Below are positions 1 through 6,209 of a stretch of DNA of 7,159 nt, one piece after another; the first letter of the stretch is position 1, and each line of letters starts with the position of its first letter. The DNA lies in the NCBI GenBank assembly GCA_934373235.1, contig CAKROW010000107.1:1-7159 (forward strand), written 5' to 3'. The translations under genes and the position numbers were made by a program. The notes below the pieces were generated by a model. That model was given only the letters and a program-made list of their open reading frames with translations, had not been told where the DNA came from and searched no databases. The stretch comes from an uncultured Blautia sp. (GTDB taxonomy: Bacteria > Bacillota > Clostridia > Lachnospirales > Lachnospiraceae).

Positions 1-5
1 AAATG

Positions 6-12
6 AAAGGAG
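6..12 (+). promoter_or_regulatory. Ribosome binding site of the YitT-family gene
   Basis: AAAGGAG lies 6 nt before the ATG at 19, an ideal Firmicute Shine-Dalgarno spacing that fixes this start. The promoter, if directly upstream, is outside the window. Confidence 0.85.
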
Positions 13-18
13 CACTTT

Positions 19-888
19 ATGAGTCTTGTGAAAAAAAAGAACTGGTATCTGGATTATCTTCTGATCATAGTCGGAACCGGGCTGATGGCACTTGCCATCA
101 ATTCAGTATTTGATGCATCCGGGCTGGTAACCGGCGGTTTTTCCGGTATTTCGATCCTGGTGAAGTACTGGACTGGCGGGATCGTAGATGGCGGGGTTCC
201 ATTGTGGCTCACCAATATCACGCTGAATATCCCGTTATTTTTTCTGGGATGGCGGATCAAAGGCTTTTCCTTTGTAAAAAAAGCTCTGGTCGGTGAGATC
301 TCCCTCTCAACCTGGCTTGCCATTCAGCCGGTGTGGAATATTGCGGGAGACGATCTTCTTCTGGCTGCTGTATACGGTGGTGTGATCCTGGGGATGGGCA
401 TCGGAATGGTTTTCCTTGGACAGGGAACCACAGGTGGAACAGATATGATGGCTGCCCTGATCCAGAAGTATCTGAGCCATTATTCCATTGCACAGATCAT
501 GCAGTTTATTGACGGACTTGTTGTGATCATTGGTATGTATGTGTTTGGTATCCAGAGAGCACTTTACGCGATCATTGCGGTATATCTGGTCACAAAGGTA
601 TCAGACAGCCTGATCGAAGGTCTCAAATTCTCCAAACAGACATTTATTATCACAGACAAGCCAGATGAAGTGGCAAAGGTGATCATGGAAGATCTGGATC
701 GCGGTGCAACCGGTATCTGTGCCAGGGGAATGTATTCCGGCCAGGAAAAGACAGTAATATTCTGTGTGGTAAACAAAAAGGAGATCGTGCGGCTGAAAGA
801 GCTGGTAGATTATGTAGATCCGGATGCTTTTGTGATCGTTTCCGACGCAAGAGAGGTTCACGGGGAAGGATTTATAGAGAAAAAATAG
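19..888 (+). CDS. YitT family membrane protein (YitT_membrane + DUF2179)
   Basis: A 289-residue integral membrane protein of the YitT/DUF161 family, the usual length for that family. A basic N-terminus is followed by about five hydrophobic segments (roughly residues 10-32, 60-78, 113-133, 158-176 and 178-195). The family hallmarks GLVTGGFSGISI (about residues 35-46) and GTTGGTDMMA (about 136-145) are both visible. After the last membrane segment, a soluble domain from about residue 205 to 285 matches DUF2179, a small alpha/beta domain proposed to sense a ligand. The molecular function of YitT proteins is not established; a transport role is often assumed. The gene is followed by a 125-134 nt gap with its own promoter-like elements, so it is probably not cotranscribed with the regulator downstream. 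No convincing terminator follows it. Confidence 0.93.
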   Translation: MSLVKKKNWYLDYLLIIVGTGLMALAINSVFDASGLVTGGFSGISILVKYWTGGIVDGGVPLWLTNITLNIPLFFLGWRIKGFSFVKKALVGEISLSTWLAIQPVWNIAGDDLLLAAVYGGVILGMGIGMVFLGQGTTGGTDMMAALIQKYLSHYSIAQIMQFIDGLVVIIGMYVFGIQRALYAIIAVYLVTKVSDSLIEGLKFSKQTFIITDKPDEVAKVIMEDLDRGATGICARGMYSGQEKTVIFCVVNKKEIVRLKELVDYVDPDAFVIVSDAREVHGEGFIEKK

Positions 889-906
889 TAGGATTTCAAC
901 AAAAAT

Positions 907-959
907 TTGTAAGTTTTTTCTGTTTTCCTCTTTTATTTTTGGTTAATTTGTATTAAAAT
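907..959 (+). promoter_or_regulatory. Candidate promoter region of the CdaR/PucR-type regulator
   Basis: Two weak sigma-A-like readings exist in this AT-rich stretch. One is TTGTAA (907-912) with TTTTAT (931-936), spacer 18. The other is a TAAAAT -10 (954-959) with only TTTTAT as a -35 at 931-936, spacer 17. Neither is strong, so the call is that a promoter probably lies here, not which hexamers it uses. Confidence 0.35.
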
Positions 960-961
960 AG

Positions 962-976
962 CCGTAGAGAATACGG
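962..976. promoter_or_regulatory. Perfect dyad CCGTA-N5-TACGG, possible operator
   Basis: CCGTA (962-966) and TACGG (972-976) are exact inverted copies with a 5-nt spacer GAGAA. The dyad sits just after the TAAAAT element at 954-959 and 46 nt before the probable ATG of a helix-turn-helix regulator gene. Transcription factor genes often carry their own operator at +1, so autoregulation is a reasonable guess. Five-base arms can occur by chance. Confidence 0.3.
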
Positions 977-1022
977 GTATAACGGAATATAAGCTACACT
1001 ATGTGAGAAGGGATTGAACAGA

Positions 1023-2111
1023 ATGATATCGAATCAGGTGCTACAGAACACGCTCGAAGGGCTAAAGGAAATATCAAGGACGGAATTCTGTGTGATTGAT
1101 ACAGATGGTAAGGTACTGGCGTCTACCTTTTCCGATTTCGATGTTCAGAGAGCAGATATCCAGGCTTTTGTTGAGTCACAGGCAGATAGCCAGTTGGTGA
1201 AGGGGTTCCAGTATTTCAAGGTCAGTGATGACTATCAGTTGGAGTATATCCTTGTTGTACATGGAGATGATGAGGATTCCTATATGGTAGGCAAGCTTGC
1301 CGCATTTCAGATCCAGAGTCTGATAGTTGCCTACAAGGAACGTTTTGACAAGGACAGCTTTATCAAGAATCTTCTTCTTGATAATCTTCTTCTTGTGGAT
1401 ATTTATAACAGAGCCAAGAAGCTTCATATCGAAGCAGATGTACGCCGTGTGGTCATGATCCTGGAGATGAATCAGGAGAAGGATCACAATTCAGTGGAGA
1501 GTGTGAAGAGTCTTTTTGGAGGCAAGAGCAGAGATTTTATTACTGCCGTGGATGAGAAGAGTATTATCATCGTGAAGGAACTTGAGGATGGAGAGGGCTA
1601 TCCTGAGATGGATAAGCTTGCCCATACGATCCTGGATACTCTTGACCTTAATAAGGAAGGCAATATTCATATGGCATACGGTACCATTGTGAATGAGCTT
1701 AAGGAAGTATCACGTTCCTACAAGGAAGCCAGAATGGCGCTGGATGTAGGTAAGATCTTTTTCGGTGAGAAGGAGGTTATCGCATACAGTTCTCTGGGAA
1801 TCGGACGACTGATCTACCAGCTTCCGATTCCGCTGTGCAAGATGTTCATTCGTGAAATCTTCGATAACAAGTCACCGGATGATTTTGATGAGGAAACTCT
1901 GGTCACTATTGACAAATTCTTTGAGAACAGCCTGAATGTGTCCGAGACATCCCGTCAGTTGTACATTCACAGAAACACCCTGGTATACCGTCTGGACAAG
2001 CTGCAGAAGAGTACAGGTCTTGACCTGCGGGTATTTGAGGATGCCATCACTTTCAAGATCGCACTTATGGTAGTGCGCTATATGAAATACATGGAGACTC
2101 TGGAGTACTAG
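1023..2111 (+). CDS. CdaR/PucR-type transcriptional regulator with C-terminal HTH_30 domain
   Basis: The longest reading begins at TTG 1014, but AAGGG (1008-1012) would then be one base from the start. ATG 1023 has it at 10 nt, so I prefer 1023 (362 residues). The N-terminal ~100 residues contain a PAS-like stretch (FCVIDTDGKVLAS), the place of the sensor domain in this family. The middle (about 130-260) fits the degenerate GGDEF-like domain of CdaR proteins. The C-terminus (about 300-350) holds the PucR-type helix-turn-helix, with NVSETSRQLYIHRNTLVYRL and a following LxKxTGLDLR segment. Known relatives (CdaR of E. coli, PucR of Bacillus) respond to sugar diacids or purine catabolism, but no such genes are nearby, so the ligand and targets are unknown. 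It ends 30 nt before a strong terminator and is probably a single-gene transcript. Confidence 0.88.
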   Translation: MISNQVLQNTLEGLKEISRTEFCVIDTDGKVLASTFSDFDVQRADIQAFVESQADSQLVKGFQYFKVSDDYQLEYILVVHGDDEDSYMVGKLAAFQIQSLIVAYKERFDKDSFIKNLLLDNLLLVDIYNRAKKLHIEADVRRVVMILEMNQEKDHNSVESVKSLFGGKSRDFITAVDEKSIIIVKELEDGEGYPEMDKLAHTILDTLDLNKEGNIHMAYGTIVNELKEVSRSYKEARMALDVGKIFFGEKEVIAYSSLGIGRLIYQLPIPLCKMFIREIFDNKSPDDFDEETLVTIDKFFENSLNVSETSRQLYIHRNTLVYRLDKLQKSTGLDLRVFEDAITFKIALMVVRYMKYMETLEY

Positions 2112-2141
2112 ACTGGGGCCTGAGAAATAATAAGAAAACAG

Positions 2142-2185
2142 ATCAGTCTGTCACCTTTGCAAAAAGAGACAGACTGATTTTTTTT
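2142..2185 (+). terminator. Rho-independent terminator after the regulator gene
   Basis: ATCAGTCTGTC (2142-2152) and GACAGACTGAT (2168-2178) form a perfect 11-bp stem with a 15-nt loop. A run of eight T (2178-2185) follows directly. An A-rich stretch lies just upstream. This separates the regulator gene from the ftsE operon. Confidence 0.93.
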
Positions 2186-2230
2186 CACAGGAACTTCACA
2201 GATATCTCTGCCGGAATCCCTGTCCCTGTC

Positions 2231-2259
2231 TTGTAATTTCCCATATTTTACGCTAAAAT
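2231..2259 (+). promoter_or_regulatory. Upstream promoter candidate for the ftsEX operon
   Basis: TTGTAA (2231-2236, 4/6 to the -35 consensus) and TAAAAT (2254-2259, 5/6 to the -10 consensus) are separated by exactly 17 nt. The same pair of hexamers at the same spacing precedes the RhaM-like gene at 6119-6147. Predicted start of RNA is about 2266. Confidence 0.5.
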
Positions 2260-2268
2260 AAATAACGC

Positions 2269-2297
2269 TTGCAATGGAGTAAGAAATATATTACAAT
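2269..2297 (+). promoter_or_regulatory. Proximal promoter candidate for the ftsEX operon
   Basis: TTGCAA (2269-2274, 4/6) and TACAAT (2292-2297, 5/6) are spaced by 17 nt, placing the RNA start near 2304 and leaving a leader of about 45 nt before the ftsE ATG. Being closer to the gene and after the terminator at 2185, this is the likelier main promoter. Confidence 0.6.
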
Positions 2298-2331
2298 AAT
2301 GTTACATAAAATTTAAGAAACAATTGTAATA
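2289..2331. repeat. 9-bp perfect inverted repeat spanning the ftsE promoter and leader
   Basis: TATTACAAT (2289-2297) and ATTGTAATA (2323-2331) are exact inverted copies separated by 25 nt. The left arm contains the whole -10 element TACAAT; the right arm ends 7 nt before the Shine-Dalgarno. It could be a pair of regulator half-sites. The arms are AT-rich, so chance is a real alternative. Confidence 0.35.
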
Positions 2332-2349
2332 CATATAGAGGAGGATATT

Positions 2350-3033
2350 ATGATCGATCTTGTAGATGTAAGTAAATCCTATGGCCAGGGCCTTCCGGCA
2401 GTTAACCATGTGAACTTACATGTGGATAAAGGTGAGTTTGTCTTTATAGTAGGAAGCAGTGGCTCCGGTAAGTCTACCCTGATCAAGCTCCTTATGAAGG
2501 AACTTGATTCCACAGGAGGTAAGATCACAGTAAGCGGTGAACGTCTGGAGGGAATGAAACACAGACGCGTTGCCAAGTACCGTAGGAAGCTGGGAGTCGT
2601 TTTTCAGGATTTCCGTCTTCTCAAGGACCGCAATGTATATGAGAATGTGGCCTTTGCCCAGCGTGTTGTTAACCGCCCCACAAGAGTGATCCGCCGCCGT
2701 GTCCCGGAAGTACTTCAGGAGGTTGGCCTTGCAGGGAAATACAAGGCATTTCCGGACGAGCTTTCCGGTGGTGAGCAGCAGAGAGTGGCACTTGCCCGTG
2801 CCCTTGTCAACCGCCCGGATATTCTTCTGGCAGATGAGCCGACCGGTAATCTTGATCCAAGGACTTCCGAGGAGATCATGGAGCTGATGGAGCAGATCAA
2901 TGACAGAGGCACCACAGTTGTGGTAGTTACCCATAACAAGGACATCGTAAATGCCATGAAGAAGCGTGTAGTGACCATGCACAATGGCAATATAATCAGC
3001 GACGAGAAAGAAGGAGGATACCATGAGGCCTAG
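2350..3033 (+). CDS. ftsE: Cell division ATP-binding protein FtsE
   Basis: This is the ABC-type ATPase that pairs with FtsX at the inner face of the membrane. ATP binding and hydrolysis drive FtsX to activate peptidoglycan hydrolases outside the cell. At 227 residues it has the normal FtsE length, with all nucleotide-binding motifs: Walker A GSSGSGKST (35-43), Q-loop Gln86 in VVFQDFRLL, signature LSGGEQQR (138-145), Walker B ILLADEPTG (158-166, catalytic Glu163) and H-loop His195. The sequence VVFQDFRLLKDRNVYENVAF is typical of FtsE rather than other small ABC ATPases, and the ftsX neighbour settles the name. GAGGAGG at 2338-2344 lies 5 nt before the ATG. It is the first gene of the operon, and its last 11 nt overlap ftsX. 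Confidence 0.97.
   Translation: MIDLVDVSKSYGQGLPAVNHVNLHVDKGEFVFIVGSSGSGKSTLIKLLMKELDSTGGKITVSGERLEGMKHRRVAKYRRKLGVVFQDFRLLKDRNVYENVAFAQRVVNRPTRVIRRRVPEVLQEVGLAGKYKAFPDELSGGEQQRVALARALVNRPDILLADEPTGNLDPRTSEEIMELMEQINDRGTTVVVVTHNKDIVNAMKKRVVTMHNGNIISDEKEGGYHEA
3011..3017 (+). promoter_or_regulatory. ftsX ribosome binding site inside ftsE
   Basis: AAGGAGG lies within the last codons of ftsE, 5 nt before the ftsX ATG at 3023. The 11-nt gene overlap and this strong site imply coupled translation of the two subunits. Confidence 0.85.
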
Positions 3034-3928
3034 TACGATCTGGTATACCCTGAAGCAGGGCTTTAAGAACATAAAGAGAAACTGGATGTTTTCACTTGCG
3101 TGTATCATCACCATGTCTGCCTGTATTTTTCTGGTAGGTGTATTTTACTCTATAGTGAATAATGTGAATAACATTGCACATAAGGTGGAAGAGGAAGTTC
3201 CCATCACGGTATTTTTTGATGAGGGAACCAGTGAGGACGATATGAAGCAGGTGGGTGAGACCATTCAGGCAAGACCGGAGGTTGCCAAGATCGAGTTTGA
3301 GTCCGGAGATGAGGCGTGGGAGAAATACAAGGAACAGTATTTCCAGGGCTCCGACGCGGCTGACGGATTTAAGGATGACAACCCCCTGGCCAACTCTTCC
3401 AATTATCATGTATATCTCAATGATATCACCAAGCAGACAGAGCTTGTAAGCTATATCCAGGGACTGGATCATGTAAGAGAAGTCAATCAGTCAGAACAGG
3501 CTGCGAAGACATTAGGTTCCATCAATAAACTGGTGTCTTATGTTTCCATGGCCATTATCGCACTTCTTCTTATAATTTCCATTTTCCTTATCAGCAACAC
3601 CGTATCTATGGGAATTGCCGTCCGTAAAGAGGAGATCGGTATCATGAAGCTGATCGGAGCTACAGATACATTTGTACGGTTTCCCTTTGTGCTTGAGGGA
3701 ATCATCCTGGGCGTGATCGGAGCTGCGATCCCGCTGATCGGACTGTTTTTCCTGTACAATACAACTGTACAGTATGTACTGACCAAATTTAATGTGCTCA
3801 CAGGCGTGGTGGACTTTATACCTGTATGGCAGATCTATCAGACGCTGGTTCCAATGGGACTGGGACTTGGAGTGGGGATCGGCCTTATCGGAAGCTTCTG
3901 GACAACAAGAAAACATCTGAGAGTATAG
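3023..3928 (+). CDS. ftsX: Cell division protein FtsX, ABC-type permease subunit
   Basis: A 301-residue membrane partner of FtsE with the expected four-helix layout. A cytoplasmic N-terminus contains KQGFKNIKRNWMFS, a typical FtsX opening. TM1 spans about residues 22-45. A long extracellular loop covers about 46-168, the part that contacts and activates cell-wall hydrolases in characterised FtsX proteins. TM2 (about 172-193), TM3 (about 220-245) and TM4 (about 273-293) follow. The stretch after TM2, with VRKEEIGIMKLIGAT, is the conserved FtsX/MacB-type cytoplasmic coupling segment that docks on FtsE. The protein ends a few residues after TM4, as usual. No hydrolase gene of the EnvC/M23 or CwlO/NlpC type is adjacent, so its partner must be elsewhere in the genome. 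Confidence 0.96.
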   Translation: MRPSTIWYTLKQGFKNIKRNWMFSLACIITMSACIFLVGVFYSIVNNVNNIAHKVEEEVPITVFFDEGTSEDDMKQVGETIQARPEVAKIEFESGDEAWEKYKEQYFQGSDAADGFKDDNPLANSSNYHVYLNDITKQTELVSYIQGLDHVREVNQSEQAAKTLGSINKLVSYVSMAIIALLLIISIFLISNTVSMGIAVRKEEIGIMKLIGATDTFVRFPFVLEGIILGVIGAAIPLIGLFFLYNTTVQYVLTKFNVLTGVVDFIPVWQIYQTLVPMGLGLGVGIGLIGSFWTTRKHLRV

Positions 3929-3943
3929 TATATAAAACAAAAC

Positions 3944-3974
3944 CAATGGCTGTCGGGAATCCCGGCAGCTATTG
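3944..3974. other. 14-bp hairpin in the ftsX-protease gap, no U-tract on the + strand
   Basis: Positions 3944-3957 pair with 3961-3974 around the 3-nt loop AAT; two of the 14 pairs are G-U wobbles in RNA. The sequence after it (TGTATGGAGAG) has no T-run, so it is not a normal terminator for the operon. On the opposite strand it is followed by GGTTTTGTTTT, which resembles a terminator, but no minus-strand gene is present. It could protect or process the mRNA, or modulate expression of the protease gene, whose ribosome binding site begins 7 nt after the stem. Confidence 0.7.
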
Positions 3975-3989
3975 CTGTATGGAGAGAAT

Positions 3990-5186
3990 ATGAAGAACAG
4001 AGAATTTATAAAAGGTGTGGCGGTGGGAGCTGCTGCCGCGGTTGTGATCACAGGGGCCGGAAGCTATGGTGTACAGAAGCTGCTTTTTCCACAGGGAAGC
4101 GTATTGTCAGACAGATCTCATGTGGAAAAGCTTCAGTATCTGGAGAAGCTGATCGATGAAGAATATCTGGACGAAAAAAATGAGGATGATCTGGCAGAGG
4201 GACTTTACGCAGGACTGATCAGCGGCCTGAATGATCCCTATTCCAGATATTACACTGCAGAGCAGTATGAGGAGGAAAGCACTTCCTCAGAAGGTTCATA
4301 CACGGGAATCGGCGTTGTGATGCAGCAGGATACTGAGGGAGGCGGAAGGATCGTGCAGTGTTATGAAGGTGCATCCGGAGAACAGGCAGGACTTAAAGTG
4401 GATGATGTGATCACTGCCGTAGATGGCAAAGATGTGACGCAGATGGAAATTTCCGATATTGCGTCCCTGATCAAAGGCAGCGATGCAGATTCTGTCACCC
4501 TGACCATTGAGAGGAGCGGAGAAAATACACCTCTTGAGATCAAAGTACCTGTCCGTAATGTGGAGATCAAGTCTGTATCCTGCGAAATGCTGGATGATCA
4601 GATCGGTTATATCCGTATCTCACAGTTTATCGGAGTGACGGAGGAGCAGTACAGGGAAGCATTTCAAACTCTGAAAGATCAGGACATGGAGAAGCTGGTG
4701 GTAGACTTAAGAGGAAATCCGGGAGGGCTTCTCACTTCTGTGTGCGGAATCCTGCGGCAGATCCTTCCGGAAGGCCTGATCGTTTACACGGAGGACAAGT
4801 ACGGCAACCGGGAAGAAGAGAAATGTGACGGCAAAAATCAGCTTGATATGCCGCTGGCTGTGCTGGTGAATGAGAACAGTGCCAGTGCGTCAGAGATCTT
4901 TGCAGGAGCTGTGAAGGATTACGGCATCGGAACCATTGTAGGAACCACTACCTATGGCAAAGGTGTGGTGCAGTCCATCCAGCCTCTTTCTGACGGAAGT
5001 GCGGTGAAGCTGACTATTTCCAATTATTACACACCAAAGGGAAATAACATCAACAAAAAAGGTATTGAGCCGGATGTGAGTGTGGAACTGGACTCTGGCC
5101 TTGCAGATAAGGCAGAGCTTACCCATGAGGAGGATAACCAGCTTCAGGAAGCCATAAAAATACTGAAGGGAGAAGAGAAGAAATGA
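3990..5186 (+). CDS. S41 family carboxy-terminal processing protease with PDZ domain (CtpA/CtpB-like)
   Basis: The in-frame TTG at 3972 gives a longer reading, but it falls inside the hairpin and has no ribosome site. ATG 3990 has GGAG (3981-3984) at 5 nt, so I call 398 residues. The N-terminus (KNREFIKG then an Ala/Val-rich helix, about residues 9-24) is an uncleaved anchor or signal peptide, placing the enzyme outside the membrane. A helical region, a PDZ domain (about 104-182, GIGVVMQQ to the VPVRNVEIKSV strand) and the S41 core follow. The Ser-Lys-Gln catalytic set is present: Ser299 in NSASASEI, Lys324 in TYGKG (25 residues on, as in E. coli Prc and B. subtilis CtpB) and Gln328. VVDLRGNPGGLL is also typical. 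Such proteases trim envelope proteins from the C-terminus. Co-location with ftsEX suggests a cell-wall or division role, but the substrate is unknown. Confidence 0.95.
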   Translation: MKNREFIKGVAVGAAAAVVITGAGSYGVQKLLFPQGSVLSDRSHVEKLQYLEKLIDEEYLDEKNEDDLAEGLYAGLISGLNDPYSRYYTAEQYEEESTSSEGSYTGIGVVMQQDTEGGGRIVQCYEGASGEQAGLKVDDVITAVDGKDVTQMEISDIASLIKGSDADSVTLTIERSGENTPLEIKVPVRNVEIKSVSCEMLDDQIGYIRISQFIGVTEEQYREAFQTLKDQDMEKLVVDLRGNPGGLLTSVCGILRQILPEGLIVYTEDKYGNREEEKCDGKNQLDMPLAVLVNENSASASEIFAGAVKDYGIGTIVGTTTYGKGVVQSIQPLSDGSAVKLTISNYYTPKGNNINKKGIEPDVSVELDSGLADKAELTHEEDNQLQEAIKILKGEEKK

Positions 5187-6106
5187 TCTCATTATTACTT
5201 TTGCAGCAGATCATTGTATTCATGCTTATGATGGCCGGTGGATTTCTGGTGGTGAAATGCGGTCTCATTGGCGTGGAGAGTACCAGGGTGCTTTCTGTGC
5301 TGAGCATTTACCTTATTCTGCCCTGTGTGATGATCAATTCTTTCCAGATTGAGTATTCGGACAGTATCCGAAACGGATTTTTTCTTGCACTGGCAGCGGC
5401 GGTTCTGATTCATATTATCCTGCTGGCAGTGACGAAGCTTCTTGAGAAACCCATGCATTTGAGCCCTGTGGAAAAGATCTCCATCATTTATTCCAATTCC
5501 GGAAATCTGGTGATTCCCCTTGTAACTGTGGTCCTGGGAGAAAAATGGGTGATCTACGCAAGTGCCTTTCTCAGTGTGCAGATGATCCTGATGTTTACCC
5601 ACGGACAGTCCGTGATGGAGGGAAAACCTGGCATCAACTGGAAAAAGATCCTGTGCAACATTAACCTTATTGCTATTATTACAGGAATGATACTGTTTTT
5701 TACCCATGTCAAACTTCCGGTGATCCTTGGCAATACCATGAGCCAAATTTCTGCCACGCTTGGCCCTGTGTGCATGATCATGCTTGGAATGACCATGACA
5801 GAAGTAAAATGGAAAGATATTTTTGCCAATTCCAGGATCTATCTGATCACCTTTCTCAAGATGATCGTCATGCCATTCGTGGTGCTTCTGATCCTGAAAT
5901 ATTCTCCTATGACGGGAATGGCAGAGGACGGACAGACCATTCTTCTTATCAGCCTGATGGCTGTGATCACGCCATCGGCAGCAACAGTGGTACAGTTTGC
6001 ACAGCTTTATGAACAGGAGCCTGTGTATGCGGGAACCATCAATGTGATGACAACTATTGTAAGTGTTGTGACCATGCCGTTGATGGTAATGTTTTATCTG
6101 GCGTAA
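5183..6106 (+). CDS. AEC family transporter (auxin efflux carrier-like permease)
   Basis: A 307-residue, highly hydrophobic protein of the AEC/PF03547 family, with about ten membrane helices in two five-helix halves joined by a polar middle (around residues 142-156). Family features include the NSGNLVIPLV motif (Asn105, Gly107, Asn108) in the first half and ITPSAATVVQFAQLY (about 262-276) in the second. Known bacterial members move small organic anions such as malate or malonate, but substrate cannot be read from sequence. The gene overlaps the protease stop by four bases (ATGA at 5183-5186), with AAGGGAG 10 nt upstream, so it is translated from the same mRNA and probably coupled. Why a carboxylate-type permease should be tied to a division operon is unclear. 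No hairpin terminator follows. Confidence 0.93.
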   Translation: MISLLLLQQIIVFMLMMAGGFLVVKCGLIGVESTRVLSVLSIYLILPCVMINSFQIEYSDSIRNGFFLALAAAVLIHIILLAVTKLLEKPMHLSPVEKISIIYSNSGNLVIPLVTVVLGEKWVIYASAFLSVQMILMFTHGQSVMEGKPGINWKKILCNINLIAIITGMILFFTHVKLPVILGNTMSQISATLGPVCMIMLGMTMTEVKWKDIFANSRIYLITFLKMIVMPFVVLLILKYSPMTGMAEDGQTILLISLMAVITPSAATVVQFAQLYEQEPVYAGTINVMTTIVSVVTMPLMVMFYLA

Positions 6107-6118
6107 AATTTGCAGTTA

Positions 6119-6147
6119 TTGTAAAATCCACAGATAAGTGATAAAAT
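6119..6147 (+). promoter_or_regulatory. Promoter candidate of the RhaM-like gene, extended -10
   Basis: TTGTAA (6119-6124) and TAAAAT (6142-6147) are spaced by 17 nt, and a TG one base before the -10 (6139-6140) makes it an extended -10 type. Predicted RNA start is about 6154, giving a leader of about 55 nt. It suggests the RhaM-like gene is expressed on its own as well as by any read-through from the AEC gene. Confidence 0.55.
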
Positions 6148-6157
6148 CCATAGATAA
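6122..6157 (+). repeat. Direct repeat TAAAATCCAyAGATAA, two copies with 20-bp period
   Basis: Copies at 6122-6137 and 6142-6157 match at 15 of 16 positions. The 20-bp period is about two helical turns, so both copies face the same side of the DNA. The first copy overlaps the -35 element and the second contains the -10, which is where repressor sites usually sit. Confidence 0.6.
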
Positions 6158-6194
6158 AGGGATATCATGAAAATACGCAGAAGGATGACAAAAC

Positions 6195-6200
6195 AGGAGG
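6195..6200 (+). promoter_or_regulatory. Ribosome binding site of the RhaM-like gene
   Basis: AGGAGG ends 9 nt before the ATG at 6210 and supports that start over the out-of-frame ATGs at 6167 and 6185. Confidence 0.8.
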
Positions 6201-6209
6201 AAGAAACAA

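Noticed and set aside
899..925. ACAAA-AA-TTTGT followed by a T-rich run as a terminator of the YitT gene
   Set aside because: The two-base loop cannot form and the remaining AT pairs are too weak. The T-rich stretch is better seen as part of the AT-rich promoter region.
2416..3114. 232-codon open frame on the minus strand
   Set aside because: It lies opposite ftsE, which has every ABC motif. The translation has no recognisable family and no ribosome site, so it is a reverse-strand shadow.
3512..4051. 179-codon minus-strand frame, together with the minus-strand terminator-like reading of the 3944-3974 hairpin
   Set aside because: The hairpin followed by GGTTTTGTTTT on the minus strand suggested a reverse gene might end here. 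The frame spans the hairpin instead of ending before it, and has no plausible product.
5195..5746. 183-codon open frame on the minus strand
   Set aside because: Antisense to the AEC transporter; its His-, Lys- and Gln-rich composition is the mirror of hydrophobic codons.
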